From contig ONSV01000035.1 of assembly GCA_900320585.1 (NCBI GenBank), forward strand, positions 1-33,141: DNA of 33,141 nucleotides, in the 5' to 3' direction. The translations under genes were made by a program, and so were the position numbers. The stretch comes from an uncultured Prevotellaceae bacterium (GTDB lineage: Bacteria; Bacteroidota; Bacteroidia; Bacteroidales; Bacteroidaceae). Below, in pieces: positions 1 through 6,948 of the stretch. The number at the start of each line of letters is the position of its first letter. Position 1 is the first letter of the stretch. The notes under the pieces are model-generated. The model was given only the letters and a program-made list of their open reading frames with translations, was not told the DNA's origin and searched no databases.

Positions 1-588
1 TTCGTCTTCCCATGCTCCCTGTCCCACGCACATGATGATGCGGCGCTGGCGATAGATGTCCCAATAGGGATGGTCGTCGGGCATCTGGCGCAGAAAGTCA
101 TAGGGCGAGTTGTCGTAAACGAGCGAGTCGTGGTAGCCGGGGAAGAAATAGCCCGCATAGTAGAGCCCGCTCAGCGAGAGCAATGTGTCGAAGAGGTCGG
201 GCCGACGGAAGAAGAAATTGCCGGCATGGTATCCGCCCATGGAGCAGCCCGTGACAATGAAGGTCTCGTCGGGCGAATGGCGCTCCTGTGGGATAAGCTC
301 ATCCACGATGTAGTGATACCACTGCTCATGCAGTGCGATGCGCCGATGATGGTCACCTTGCGAGTCCGACCACGTCTCGCGGTCTATTGAGTCCACACAT
401 ATGAGCCTTATCTTCTCCTGGTCGATATAGTTGGAGAGCACCCCCACCATGTCGAAATCCTGAAAATCATAGAATCGTCCGTCCTGCGAGGGGAAGACAA
501 GCACGGGGTGACCTTTGTCACCATAGGTTTTATGCTCCATGTCGCGCCCGAGGGCGTCACTGTATTTCTTGAAATAATTGATATTCAT
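1..588 (-). CDS. Esterase-like alpha/beta hydrolase, 3' end outside the window
   Basis: The minus-strand frame is open from the ATG at 586-588 to the window edge (196 codons, no stop), so the C-terminus is missing. Residues 114-119 read GCSMGG, the nucleophile elbow G-x-S-x-G-G of alpha/beta hydrolases with Ser116 as predicted nucleophile. The early VLVFPSQDGRFYDF stretch and later LSGLYYAGYF fit the putative-esterase family (PF00756-like). No signal peptide is visible, so it is probably cytoplasmic. Its ATG overlaps the stop of the upstream ATP-grasp gene (ATGA at 585-588), which indicates translational coupling and a shared pathway. The acid and histidine of the triad would lie beyond the edge. 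The substrate cannot be told from sequence; an ester or thioester made with the ligase product is only a guess. Confidence 0.8.
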   Translation of the reverse strand, partial: MNINYFKKYSDALGRDMEHKTYGDKGHPVLVFPSQDGRFYDFQDFDMVGVLSNYIDQEKIRLICVDSIDRETWSDSQGDHHRRIALHEQWYHYIVDELIPQERHSPDETFIVTGCSMGGYHAGNFFFRRPDLFDTLLSLSGLYYAGYFFPGYHDSLVYDNSPYDFLRQMPDDHPYWDIYRQRRIIMCVGQGAWEDE

Positions 589-1781
589 TGTCGTTTTTCG
601 TGTACAAATTCTACAAAGTCGTTCACTTCTTCCATACTTTGCAGTCTGACGGTATACATCTGCTGCCCCATGGCGGCAGAAAACAGCTCTGGCATCCGCT
701 CGCACATCACCATCTGGTCGGCATAACGGCTAAGCACTTCTTCGTGGCTGTGTGCATATTGGTATATGTCGCGACGGCTGGCAAAGGCACAGTATTGTTG
801 TGCGCCCTGCTGGGTGCGGCTCTCGCCGAAGGCCACCATGTCGGCCCAGATCTTATATACATCGGTAGATTGCGCGTAGTTGATCATGTCGGGGGTATAT
901 CCTCCCGCGGGGCGCATGTTCACTTCCAAGGCTACGAAGTCGCCCTTTTGCCCCAGACCCTCTCTGTCGCTGTCTAAACGAAAGAATTCCAGATGCACGA
1001 AGCGGTTCCATACCCCAAAGGCCTTCACCGTGCGCCGTCCTAGCTCGCGCAGGCTCTCGGGCATCTCCTTGGCCACATAATAGGAGAGGTCAAGCTTGAG
1101 ATTCACGATGTCCATGATGGAGGGTGGCCAGACGGTCATCGACTCGAAGAGTGGGTCGCCCTCGGCATTGATGATGGCATCATAGCTGCAAATCTCACCC
1201 GTAATGAATTCCTCGGCCACATAGTTCTGGTAGTCATCCACGGTGTCGAAAAAAGCCTCAAGCTGGCTGTCTTCCTTAATCTTGAACGTCCCGCTGGCAC
1301 CTACTCCCACATCGGGCTTGGCGATAATAGGATAGCCCACCTTGCGGATGAAGTCGCGGAGTGCGTCGATGCCCTCGGCGGCCCTAATCTGCCGCGCCGT
1401 GGGGATTCCGCCCTTGATGTAGTACTTCTTCATCTCCGACTTCTCCTTGATGCTGCTGATTTGGTCGTTCCTGATGCCCGTTGTCACATTGAAGTCGGTA
1501 CGCAGGCGTGCATCCTGCTCCAGCCAATACTCATTGTTCGACTCTATCCAGTCGATGCGCCCATAATGAAAGGCAAAGTAGGCTACGGCCCGATACACCT
1601 CGTCGTAGTTCTCCAAGGATCCCACCCGGTAATACTCCGTCAGCGAATCCTTCTGCTCCCCGGTCAGTTCATCGTAGGGAGCGTCGGCGATACCCAACAC
1701 TTGCACGCCATTCTGCTTCAGTCTGCGGCAGAATTGCCAGTAGGTATGCGGGAAATGTGGCGAAATAAATATGAAATTCAT
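585..1781 (-). CDS. ATP-grasp ligase, 398 aa
   Basis: ATP-grasp enzymes join a carboxylate to an amine or thiol through an acyl-phosphate. Visible signatures, numbered from the chosen start, are a nucleotide-binding lysine and glycine-rich loop (IIAKPDVGVGASGTF, Lys155), the EEFITGEICSYDAI strand (190-203), and the metal-binding pair HLEFF (263-267) and LEVNMRPAGG (285-294, Glu286 and Asn288). An N-terminal pre-ATP-grasp fold (1-110) begins FIFISPHFPHTYWQF. The frame could be extended upstream to 1835, but a strong promoter box at 1805-1812 lies inside that extension, so I use the ATG at 1779-1781 with a leader of about 17 nt. It is coupled by ATGA overlap to the esterase-like gene. The substrate is unknown; no carbamoyl-phosphate or purine-pathway partner is nearby. 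Confidence 0.85.
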   Translation of the reverse strand: MNFIFISPHFPHTYWQFCRRLKQNGVQVLGIADAPYDELTGEQKDSLTEYYRVGSLENYDEVYRAVAYFAFHYGRIDWIESNNEYWLEQDARLRTDFNVTTGIRNDQISSIKEKSEMKKYYIKGGIPTARQIRAAEGIDALRDFIRKVGYPIIAKPDVGVGASGTFKIKEDSQLEAFFDTVDDYQNYVAEEFITGEICSYDAIINAEGDPLFESMTVWPPSIMDIVNLKLDLSYYVAKEMPESLRELGRRTVKAFGVWNRFVHLEFFRLDSDREGLGQKGDFVALEVNMRPAGGYTPDMINYAQSTDVYKIWADMVAFGESRTQQGAQQYCAFASRRDIYQYAHSHEEVLSRYADQMVMCERMPELFSAAMGQQMYTVRLQSMEEVNDFVEFVHEKRQ

Positions 1782-1804
1782 AAACTCATGATCGATTACA
1801 TCTG

Positions 1805-1835
1805 CAAAATTATACACTTTCCGACAATCTTGCAA
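1805..1835 (-). promoter_or_regulatory. Promoter of the ATP-grasp/esterase pair
   Basis: On the minus strand a -7 box TAATTTTG (TAnnTTTG consensus of Bacteroidota; plus-strand 1805-1812) is preceded by TTG at 1833-1835 with a 20-bp spacer, close to the usual -33/-7 spacing. Predicted transcription start is near 1798, just before the ATG at 1781. Confidence 0.7.
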
Positions 1836-1952
1836 TCACATAATGATGGTATTTTCAATATAAATGTAGAATTTGATGACAAAGTGGCAAAATTCAGCAC
1901 GAAAAACAATCATTTTGTTAAAATGGCACGATTGCTGGCCATGGTGGTGGCT

Positions 1953-1997
1953 AAGGTCCTTAAAGTCTTTATAGTCCTTAAAGTTCTTAAGGTCCTT
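1953..1997. repeat. Five-copy imperfect 9-bp tandem repeat
   Basis: Five consecutive 9-bp units: AAGGTCCTT, AAAGTCTTT, ATAGTCCTT, AAAGTTCTT, AAGGTCCTT. The units are nearly self-complementary. The array lies between the terminator of the GH32 gene and the ATP-grasp promoter. I see no gene in 1836-2138; translation of the repeat gives only a low-complexity KDF/KDL peptide. Confidence 0.85.
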
Positions 1998-2008
1998 AAA
2001 ACAATCAC

Positions 2009-2070
2009 AAAAAAATGACAACAAGGCGCAACGGGTAGCTTTTCCTGCTCAATGTTGCCCTTGTTGTCAT
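2009..2070 (-). terminator. Intrinsic terminator after the PUL operon
   Basis: An inverted repeat pairs ATGACAACAAGGCGCAAC (2015-2032) with GTTGCCCTTGTTGTCAT (2054-2070), with one small imperfection and a loop of about 21 nt. On the minus strand it is followed by a run of T (plus-strand A-run 2009-2015), as in a Rho-independent terminator. It lies about 70 bp past the GH32 stop codon. Confidence 0.75.
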
Positions 2071-2138
2071 TTGTTGTTGGGAGCAGTGGCTCAGTCAGCG
2101 GCAAAGGTCATTTGCCTGCCGACCGACCACCTGTTGCT

Positions 2139-3746
2139 TTATTGCTGGGCGACGTGCACGTCGCTGATGGTTACCGAACCACCGTAGTTGTTGATGCTCC
2201 AGCAGTTCTTCTGGATGCCGTAGATGCGCTGGGTGTAGGCACAGACATCGTTGATGTACATCACAAGCACCGAGTTGTCGGTGTAGATGTCGATGTGGTA
2301 CTTGTTGTCTCCTGGACGCTGGAAGTTATAGCCGTCGATTCCCTCGATGAAGCCCTTACCCTCGGGTCCCTCCTGTTCGAAGTTCACCTTGCGGGTGTTC
2401 TCGTTCTCGGGGTTCACCACCATGGTGTAGTACTTCTCAGAGTCAGTGCCACGGACGAAGGAGATGCCGAACTTGTCCCAGTTGTTTGATGTGGTGACGT
2501 CGAAGGAGATATGGTTGGCGGTGCCCAGGCGGGAGAAGAGCACGTAGGCATCGTCGCCAGTGAGGGTCACTGCACCGGTCATGCTGCCTTTTGCGGTGCT
2601 GCTGCCGTTGCTGGCCATGATGGCCACGGGCTGCTCCTTGTTGTATTTGGCGGCCATGGCAGGCACTTTACCAAGCGAGAGGGTACCATCGGCGTGCTGG
2701 ATGATCTTGTGGCAGACCAGGGCACCCGACCAGGCTGGTTCGCCATCGGCTCCCACGTTGATGTTCCGGTCGTGGATGGTGGTGCCCACACGGTAGGGAC
2801 ACCAGCCCCAAATGTAGCGGTCCTGACCGTTGGAGGCTGTCTTGGCGCCATAGAAGGCACGGCTGTCGAGCACGCCCTCATGACCGTCCTTGGGCCAGTT
2901 GGCTCCTGGGTCGCCGAAGCAGGCCTTCAGTCCCTCAAACGAGGTGGCCATCATGTATTTCACCTTGCGGCTCCAAGCAGCGCGGTAGCCCTCGCTGTAG
3001 ACCATGTACCAGTAGTTGCCCATCTTGAAGATGTCGGGGCACTCGCACATGCGGTCCCATACCATGTTGAACGAGCCCACATGCTCCCAGTTCTTGAGGT
3101 CGGACGACTTGAAATCGGCGAACCTGAGTTTCGAGGAGATGACCATGTGCCAGAAACCGTCGTCGGCCTTGAACACTTGCGGGTCGCGGAAGTCAGAGGC
3201 GGCATAGTTGTAGTCCACACCCTTCAATGCCCAGTTGTTGTCCTTGGTCCAGGTCTTGAAGTCGGGCGAGGTGGCACGCATCACAACCTCGCGGTTGGGC
3301 AGCAGCACGTTGTAGCCAGTGTAGTAGATGTAGTAGAGGCCATCCTGCTCGTTGTATACGGCACAGCCCGTACCGAGCGATGCATCCTGCTGTGCGGTGG
3401 AGGTGCCAGTGGGGATGATTTCGCCCAGCGACTCGTAGGTGGCACCGTCTTTGGTCGAGATGCCCCAGAATGGATGGTAGCAGGCTCCGTTGTTGTCGTA
3501 CTCCTGTAAGTAGAGCACCTTGAAGTCGTCGGCCTTCGGGTCGAAGAAGGGCATGGGGTCGCCGCAGCGGCCAATGGCGGGCGTGTAGTAGGTCTGGAAT
3601 CCAGCATCGTCGGTAGAGGCGAAGAAGGTGGTGGTGTTCGACCAGTCACGCGGGGCGTCGCCATAGGTGTCGTCATCGCAGCTGGTTGTTGCGCAGAATG
3701 CGCAACAAACCAAACTGGCATAAAGAATATTTATCATCTTTTTCAT
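2139..3746 (-). CDS. GH32-type surface fructanase lipoprotein, 535 aa
   Basis: This is predicted to hydrolyse fructans (levan or inulin) at the cell surface. An N-terminal lipoprotein signal ends in TTSC (Cys23), followed by DDD, which resembles the lipoprotein export signal for surface display. GH32 landmarks are present in order: GDPMPFFDP (Asp63, position of the nucleophile), FRDP (186-189, Asp188, transition-state stabiliser), ECPDIF (Glu235, acid/base), then a C-terminal beta-sandwich (about 350-535). The usual first motif, WMNDPNG, is not present in canonical form, so it belongs to a divergent GH32 branch, and endo versus exo action cannot be told. It is the last gene of the susC-susD-SGBP-GH32 operon, 6 bp after its neighbour, and occupies the position of BT1760 in the levan PUL. 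A related GH32/GH68-fold activity is the main alternative. Confidence 0.85.
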   Translation of the reverse strand: MKKMINILYASLVCCAFCATTSCDDDTYGDAPRDWSNTTTFFASTDDAGFQTYYTPAIGRCGDPMPFFDPKADDFKVLYLQEYDNNGACYHPFWGISTKDGATYESLGEIIPTGTSTAQQDASLGTGCAVYNEQDGLYYIYYTGYNVLLPNREVVMRATSPDFKTWTKDNNWALKGVDYNYAASDFRDPQVFKADDGFWHMVISSKLRFADFKSSDLKNWEHVGSFNMVWDRMCECPDIFKMGNYWYMVYSEGYRAAWSRKVKYMMATSFEGLKACFGDPGANWPKDGHEGVLDSRAFYGAKTASNGQDRYIWGWCPYRVGTTIHDRNINVGADGEPAWSGALVCHKIIQHADGTLSLGKVPAMAAKYNKEQPVAIMASNGSSTAKGSMTGAVTLTGDDAYVLFSRLGTANHISFDVTTSNNWDKFGISFVRGTDSEKYYTMVVNPENENTRKVNFEQEGPEGKGFIEGIDGYNFQRPGDNKYHIDIYTDNSVLVMYINDVCAYTQRIYGIQKNCWSINNYGGSVTISDVHVAQQ

Positions 3747-3752
3747 AAGGCG

Positions 3753-5162
3753 TTATCGAGTTAAATAATTGAATGCGTTTTGAGTCATAATAGAGATATT
3801 CTTGTGGAAGTTCTCCACGTATCCAGCCTCGAAGGTATAGGAATACCAGTCGTAGCAGCCAGAGCCGATGCAGATGATTCCACCACGGCCATCGTGAGGC
3901 AGGTATTCCCATGCCACTACAGCGCCGTCGCCACCCACGCCAAGGATGCGTCCGCCAGTGCGGGCCTCCCAGGCTGCATGGTTGTCATAGCCTCCCCAGT
4001 CGGTACCGATGTGGTACTGGGCAGTAGAGTTGGTGATGTGGTAGCCTGCATCCGTGCAGTACACTTCCTGAGGATTGTCGCCGGCGATGAGGTTTGCCCA
4101 CAGCGGGTGGTCGTTCTGTCCGTCGAAGATGCGGAAGCTCCATGGCCCGCCACACAGCTCGGCGGCGTCTTCGTTCTGTCCCCAGCAGTTGTTCGGGGTG
4201 GTCCACTCGTCGTCGCCCGTCACACCGATGAACGATGGCAGGTTGGTGGCATAGCGTGTGAGGAACAGCGAACCGCCATTCTCGTAGAACTGGCGCAGCT
4301 CGTTCTTCGTCTCGAGGGCGTCGGTAGCCTTGGCAGCGAATACGTCATGGCCGTCCACGCCACCGTCAACGTGCCAGTGCCACCAGATAATCTTGCAGTC
4401 GGAGAGGTCGAGCGTGCCTGAACGGAGGTCGCTGAACGAAGCGTAGAGCGAGCCGCCCACGTTGCCTAACATCCATTGGCATGCCTCCTTGGCCTCTGGG
4501 TCGAGGTCGTTCATGGTGGGTGCCGAACCTACGAAGAGGGCCTTGGGCTTGTCGATGGCAATCACGGTGACGGTATAGACCGACTCTGCCGAGTTGTTCT
4601 TCACGGTGTAGGTGACAGGCTTGGTGAAGTCCTGTGCCACGCCGGAGGCGGGAGTGATGGTGGCGTCCTTGCTATAGGTAATGGTGGGCACAAGGTCGGT
4701 GAGACCGATAGAGGCGGGCACATAGACCGTGATGGTCTTGGCTTCCTGGTCGATGGCGCCAGTGTAGATGTCGTTGATGACGAACTGCATGATGCGGGCC
4801 TCGTCGTGGCGCACGTTGACGGTCCAGTCGAGGTAGGTGTCGCCGTTGGTGACATGGAGCACGCGGCCGGCTTCCATATTGAGGGTCTCTCCCTGACGGA
4901 CGTTGCAGGAGGCTCCTTCAGAAATGCTGAGGGTGGTCACGGTCATGGCCTTGGTGTCGTAGACTTCGGGCAGACGGACTTCGATGGAACGCGTAGCCAG
5001 ATTCACGGTTCCCTGGAACTGGTCGAGTGCGAAGGCTTCGACAAGGCAGTCGCCGTCAAGACGCAGGTCGCTGACGTTGTCGTCGCTGCATGCGGTGAAG
5101 GTTACGCCAATAGCGCAACTGATGAGACAACCGCAGAGTATATTCAATATCTTTGTTTTCAT
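3753..5162 (-). CDS. Surface glycan-binding lipoprotein, DUF4960 type, 469 aa
   Basis: A lipoprotein signal ends in FTAC (Cys25) followed by SDD, suggesting surface exposure. Two beta-sandwich repeats follow (about 38-120 and 124-203, the latter ending YTVTVIAIDKPKAL), resembling DUF5018-type Ig-like modules. The C-terminal domain (about 205-469) is rich in Trp and Gly (KIIWWHWHVDGG, WGQNEDAAELCGGPWSF, GSGCYDWYSY) and resembles DUF4960. This matches BT1761, the levan-binding protein of the B. thetaiotaomicron fructan PUL, in domain order and gene position. No catalytic motif is evident, so its role is inferred as glycan capture for SusC/SusD and the GH32 enzyme. The ATG is 36 bp after the susD stop, consistent with the same transcript. 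Confidence 0.8.
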   Translation of the reverse strand: MKTKILNILCGCLISCAIGVTFTACSDDNVSDLRLDGDCLVEAFALDQFQGTVNLATRSIEVRLPEVYDTKAMTVTTLSISEGASCNVRQGETLNMEAGRVLHVTNGDTYLDWTVNVRHDEARIMQFVINDIYTGAIDQEAKTITVYVPASIGLTDLVPTITYSKDATITPASGVAQDFTKPVTYTVKNNSAESVYTVTVIAIDKPKALFVGSAPTMNDLDPEAKEACQWMLGNVGGSLYASFSDLRSGTLDLSDCKIIWWHWHVDGGVDGHDVFAAKATDALETKNELRQFYENGGSLFLTRYATNLPSFIGVTGDDEWTTPNNCWGQNEDAAELCGGPWSFRIFDGQNDHPLWANLIAGDNPQEVYCTDAGYHITNSTAQYHIGTDWGGYDNHAAWEARTGGRILGVGGDGAVVAWEYLPHDGRGGIICIGSGCYDWYSYTFEAGYVENFHKNISIMTQNAFNYLTR

Positions 5163-5198
5163 GTCGTTGTTGTTATTTGTTGTTACTTTTTTGTCCCA

Positions 5199-6935
5199 TT
5201 ACCAGTTGCCTATGTTCTGGGTGTATTTGCCGTTGGATGCGGATATCTGCTCGAAGGGGATGGGCAGGTACTCGTCCTTGTTGGCTGTGAAGTGGGCTGC
5301 GGTATAGATGGCGCAGTGGTCAATCTCTTCCGAGTAATACTTGTTGAGCACAGTGGCGGCATCGCCCCAGCGCACGAGGTCGAAGAAGCGCTCGCACTCC
5401 ATGCCCATCTCCAGACGGCGCTCCATCTTCACGATGCGGATGGCATCATCCTTCGAGTAGTTGCCGCGGTAGTTGGTGCAGAAGAACTTCACGCCGTAGA
5501 GGCTTGGGTAGCTGCCTATCATCTGGGTGCTTTGTGCGGCACGCGTGCGGATCTGGTTCACCAGACTGATGGCCTGGTCGGCCTGGCCAAGCTGTGCGTA
5601 GGCCTCGGCACGCATCAGCAATACGTCGGCGTAACGGAAGACGATGCGGTTCATCGACGATGCCCAGTAGCTGCCTTTGATCAGATATTGGTCGATGAGG
5701 GCGGGGTCAACATTCTGCTTCAGCGATACGTTGTAGCCGTAGAGACCGTTGGAGCGGCTCCAGATGCTGGTCTCCTCCATCATGTAGTTTTTGTTGAACA
5801 TATAGGGCAGGCCGGGGATGCCCACGGTGAGGAACAGGCGCGGGTCGGCATTGTCGACGGCAGGCTCGTAGTCCTTGTCGTTGAAGGTGCCAAGCAGAGG
5901 CAGACCATCGTCGCCGGTGCGGTAGGCATTGACGAGGTTTTGCGATGGCTTGTAGAAGTCGCAGCCGCCATCGGTGGCGCCGGGGATGTTTGGCGGGATG
6001 AGGCCGTAGCTCCAGTTCAGGTTGCCATAGGTCGAACCGTCGTTGCGTGAGTACTGGATGGCCCAGATGCTCTCGCGGCCGTTCTCGTATTGCTCCTCAG
6101 GACGGAAGTTGTTGTGCAGGTCGTCCTCCAGTCCGTAGTTGGTGTAGAGAGAGGGGTTGGTGAACTCGATGACTTTCTCCAGGTCTTGCTGGTTGATGCT
6201 GGTCACCTGGTTTGACTTGGCATCGTCCTGGCGATAGGCCTTGTAGAGGTATACCTTGGCAAGGAAGGCTGCGGCGCTCGCCTTTGTGGGGCGGCCTTTG
6301 TCGGCTTGGGTAGCAGGCAGCGTGTTGTAGGCCTCCATCAGGTCGTCCACAATCAGTTGCCAGCCTTCATCGTTGGTGTATTCGGTGTTCGAGAGGGCGT
6401 TGTACTCGTCGTAGGTGAGGTTCTCGTTCACCACAAACGGGATGTTCTTGTACAGACGCTTCAAGAGGAAATGGCCGTAGGCGCGCAGGAATTTCATCTC
6501 TGCAAGTCGCTGTTGCTTCATGGAGTAGTCGCTTTCGTTGAGCAGGGCAATGGCCGTGTTCACACGAGAGAGGCTGTTGTAGAGGCGCACCCACATGTCG
6601 TTGATGTTCCAGTTGGTGGTCAGCACGCCCTGCTGCACTTCAAGCTGGTGGAACACGTCACCGTCGCTGGTGCCGCTGCCGCCTTTGTAGGCATCGTCGG
6701 AGCGCACGTCGAAGTTCCACATCGAGAATGAGGAGTTGATGTCCTCGGCAGTGGTGAAGATGGCATAGGCCGATACCACCATCGCCTCGGCGTTCTTCGG
6801 CGTTTTCACTTGCTCGTCGCTGAGGGTGCCTTGCGGCACGTGCTCGTCGAGGAAGTCATTGCAGGAAGTGAGGACGGCACAAATGGCTAAGCTTGTGAGC
6901 CCAACACTGAATAACTGATATATTCTTGTTTTCAT
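5199..6935 (-). CDS. susD-like: SusD-family outer-membrane glycan-binding lipoprotein, 578 aa
   Basis: This is the lid subunit of a SusCD importer. The lipoprotein signal ends in VLTSC (Cys25), and the mature start NDFLDEHVPQG is a classic SusD/RagB beginning. The N-terminal helical TPR-like region contains YNSLSRVNTAI and FLRAYGHFLLKRLY. The C-terminal RagB/SusD domain has DVLLMRAEAYAQLGQ and LVNQIRTRA, and near the end ERRLEMGMECERFFDLVRWG; all are family hallmarks. An upstream in-frame ATG at 6962 would overlap susC, but the ATG at 6933-6935 gives a normal signal peptide and a 13-bp gap, so I chose it. It pairs with the SusC gene directly upstream and corresponds in position to BT1762. The ligand is inferred to be fructan from the GH32 and DUF4960 neighbours. 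Confidence 0.95.
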   Translation of the reverse strand: MKTRIYQLFSVGLTSLAICAVLTSCNDFLDEHVPQGTLSDEQVKTPKNAEAMVVSAYAIFTTAEDINSSFSMWNFDVRSDDAYKGGSGTSDGDVFHQLEVQQGVLTTNWNINDMWVRLYNSLSRVNTAIALLNESDYSMKQQRLAEMKFLRAYGHFLLKRLYKNIPFVVNENLTYDEYNALSNTEYTNDEGWQLIVDDLMEAYNTLPATQADKGRPTKASAAAFLAKVYLYKAYRQDDAKSNQVTSINQQDLEKVIEFTNPSLYTNYGLEDDLHNNFRPEEQYENGRESIWAIQYSRNDGSTYGNLNWSYGLIPPNIPGATDGGCDFYKPSQNLVNAYRTGDDGLPLLGTFNDKDYEPAVDNADPRLFLTVGIPGLPYMFNKNYMMEETSIWSRSNGLYGYNVSLKQNVDPALIDQYLIKGSYWASSMNRIVFRYADVLLMRAEAYAQLGQADQAISLVNQIRTRAAQSTQMIGSYPSLYGVKFFCTNYRGNYSKDDAIRIVKMERRLEMGMECERFFDLVRWGDAATVLNKYYSEEIDHCAIYTAAHFTANKDEYLPIPFEQISASNGKYTQNIGNW

Positions 6936-6948
6936 GATGAAGTCTGTT

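Noticed and set aside
1782-1835. 18-residue N-terminal extension of the ATP-grasp protein
   Set aside because: A -7 box lies within it, so the start must be at 1781.
1953-1997. Considered as a CRISPR array
   Set aside because: Units are 9 bp and contiguous, with no spacers, and there are no cas genes.
1836-2024. Short minus-strand frame with KDLKNFKDYKDFKDL repeats
   Set aside because: The repeat peptide is only the translation of the 9-bp tandem repeat; it lies upstream of the ATP-grasp promoter and has no signal or motif.
4476-6050. 524-codon plus-strand open frame over susD and the DUF4960 gene
   Set aside because: It is antisense to two well-recognised genes, has a low-complexity Val/Gly/His composition typical of shadow frames, and no known motif.
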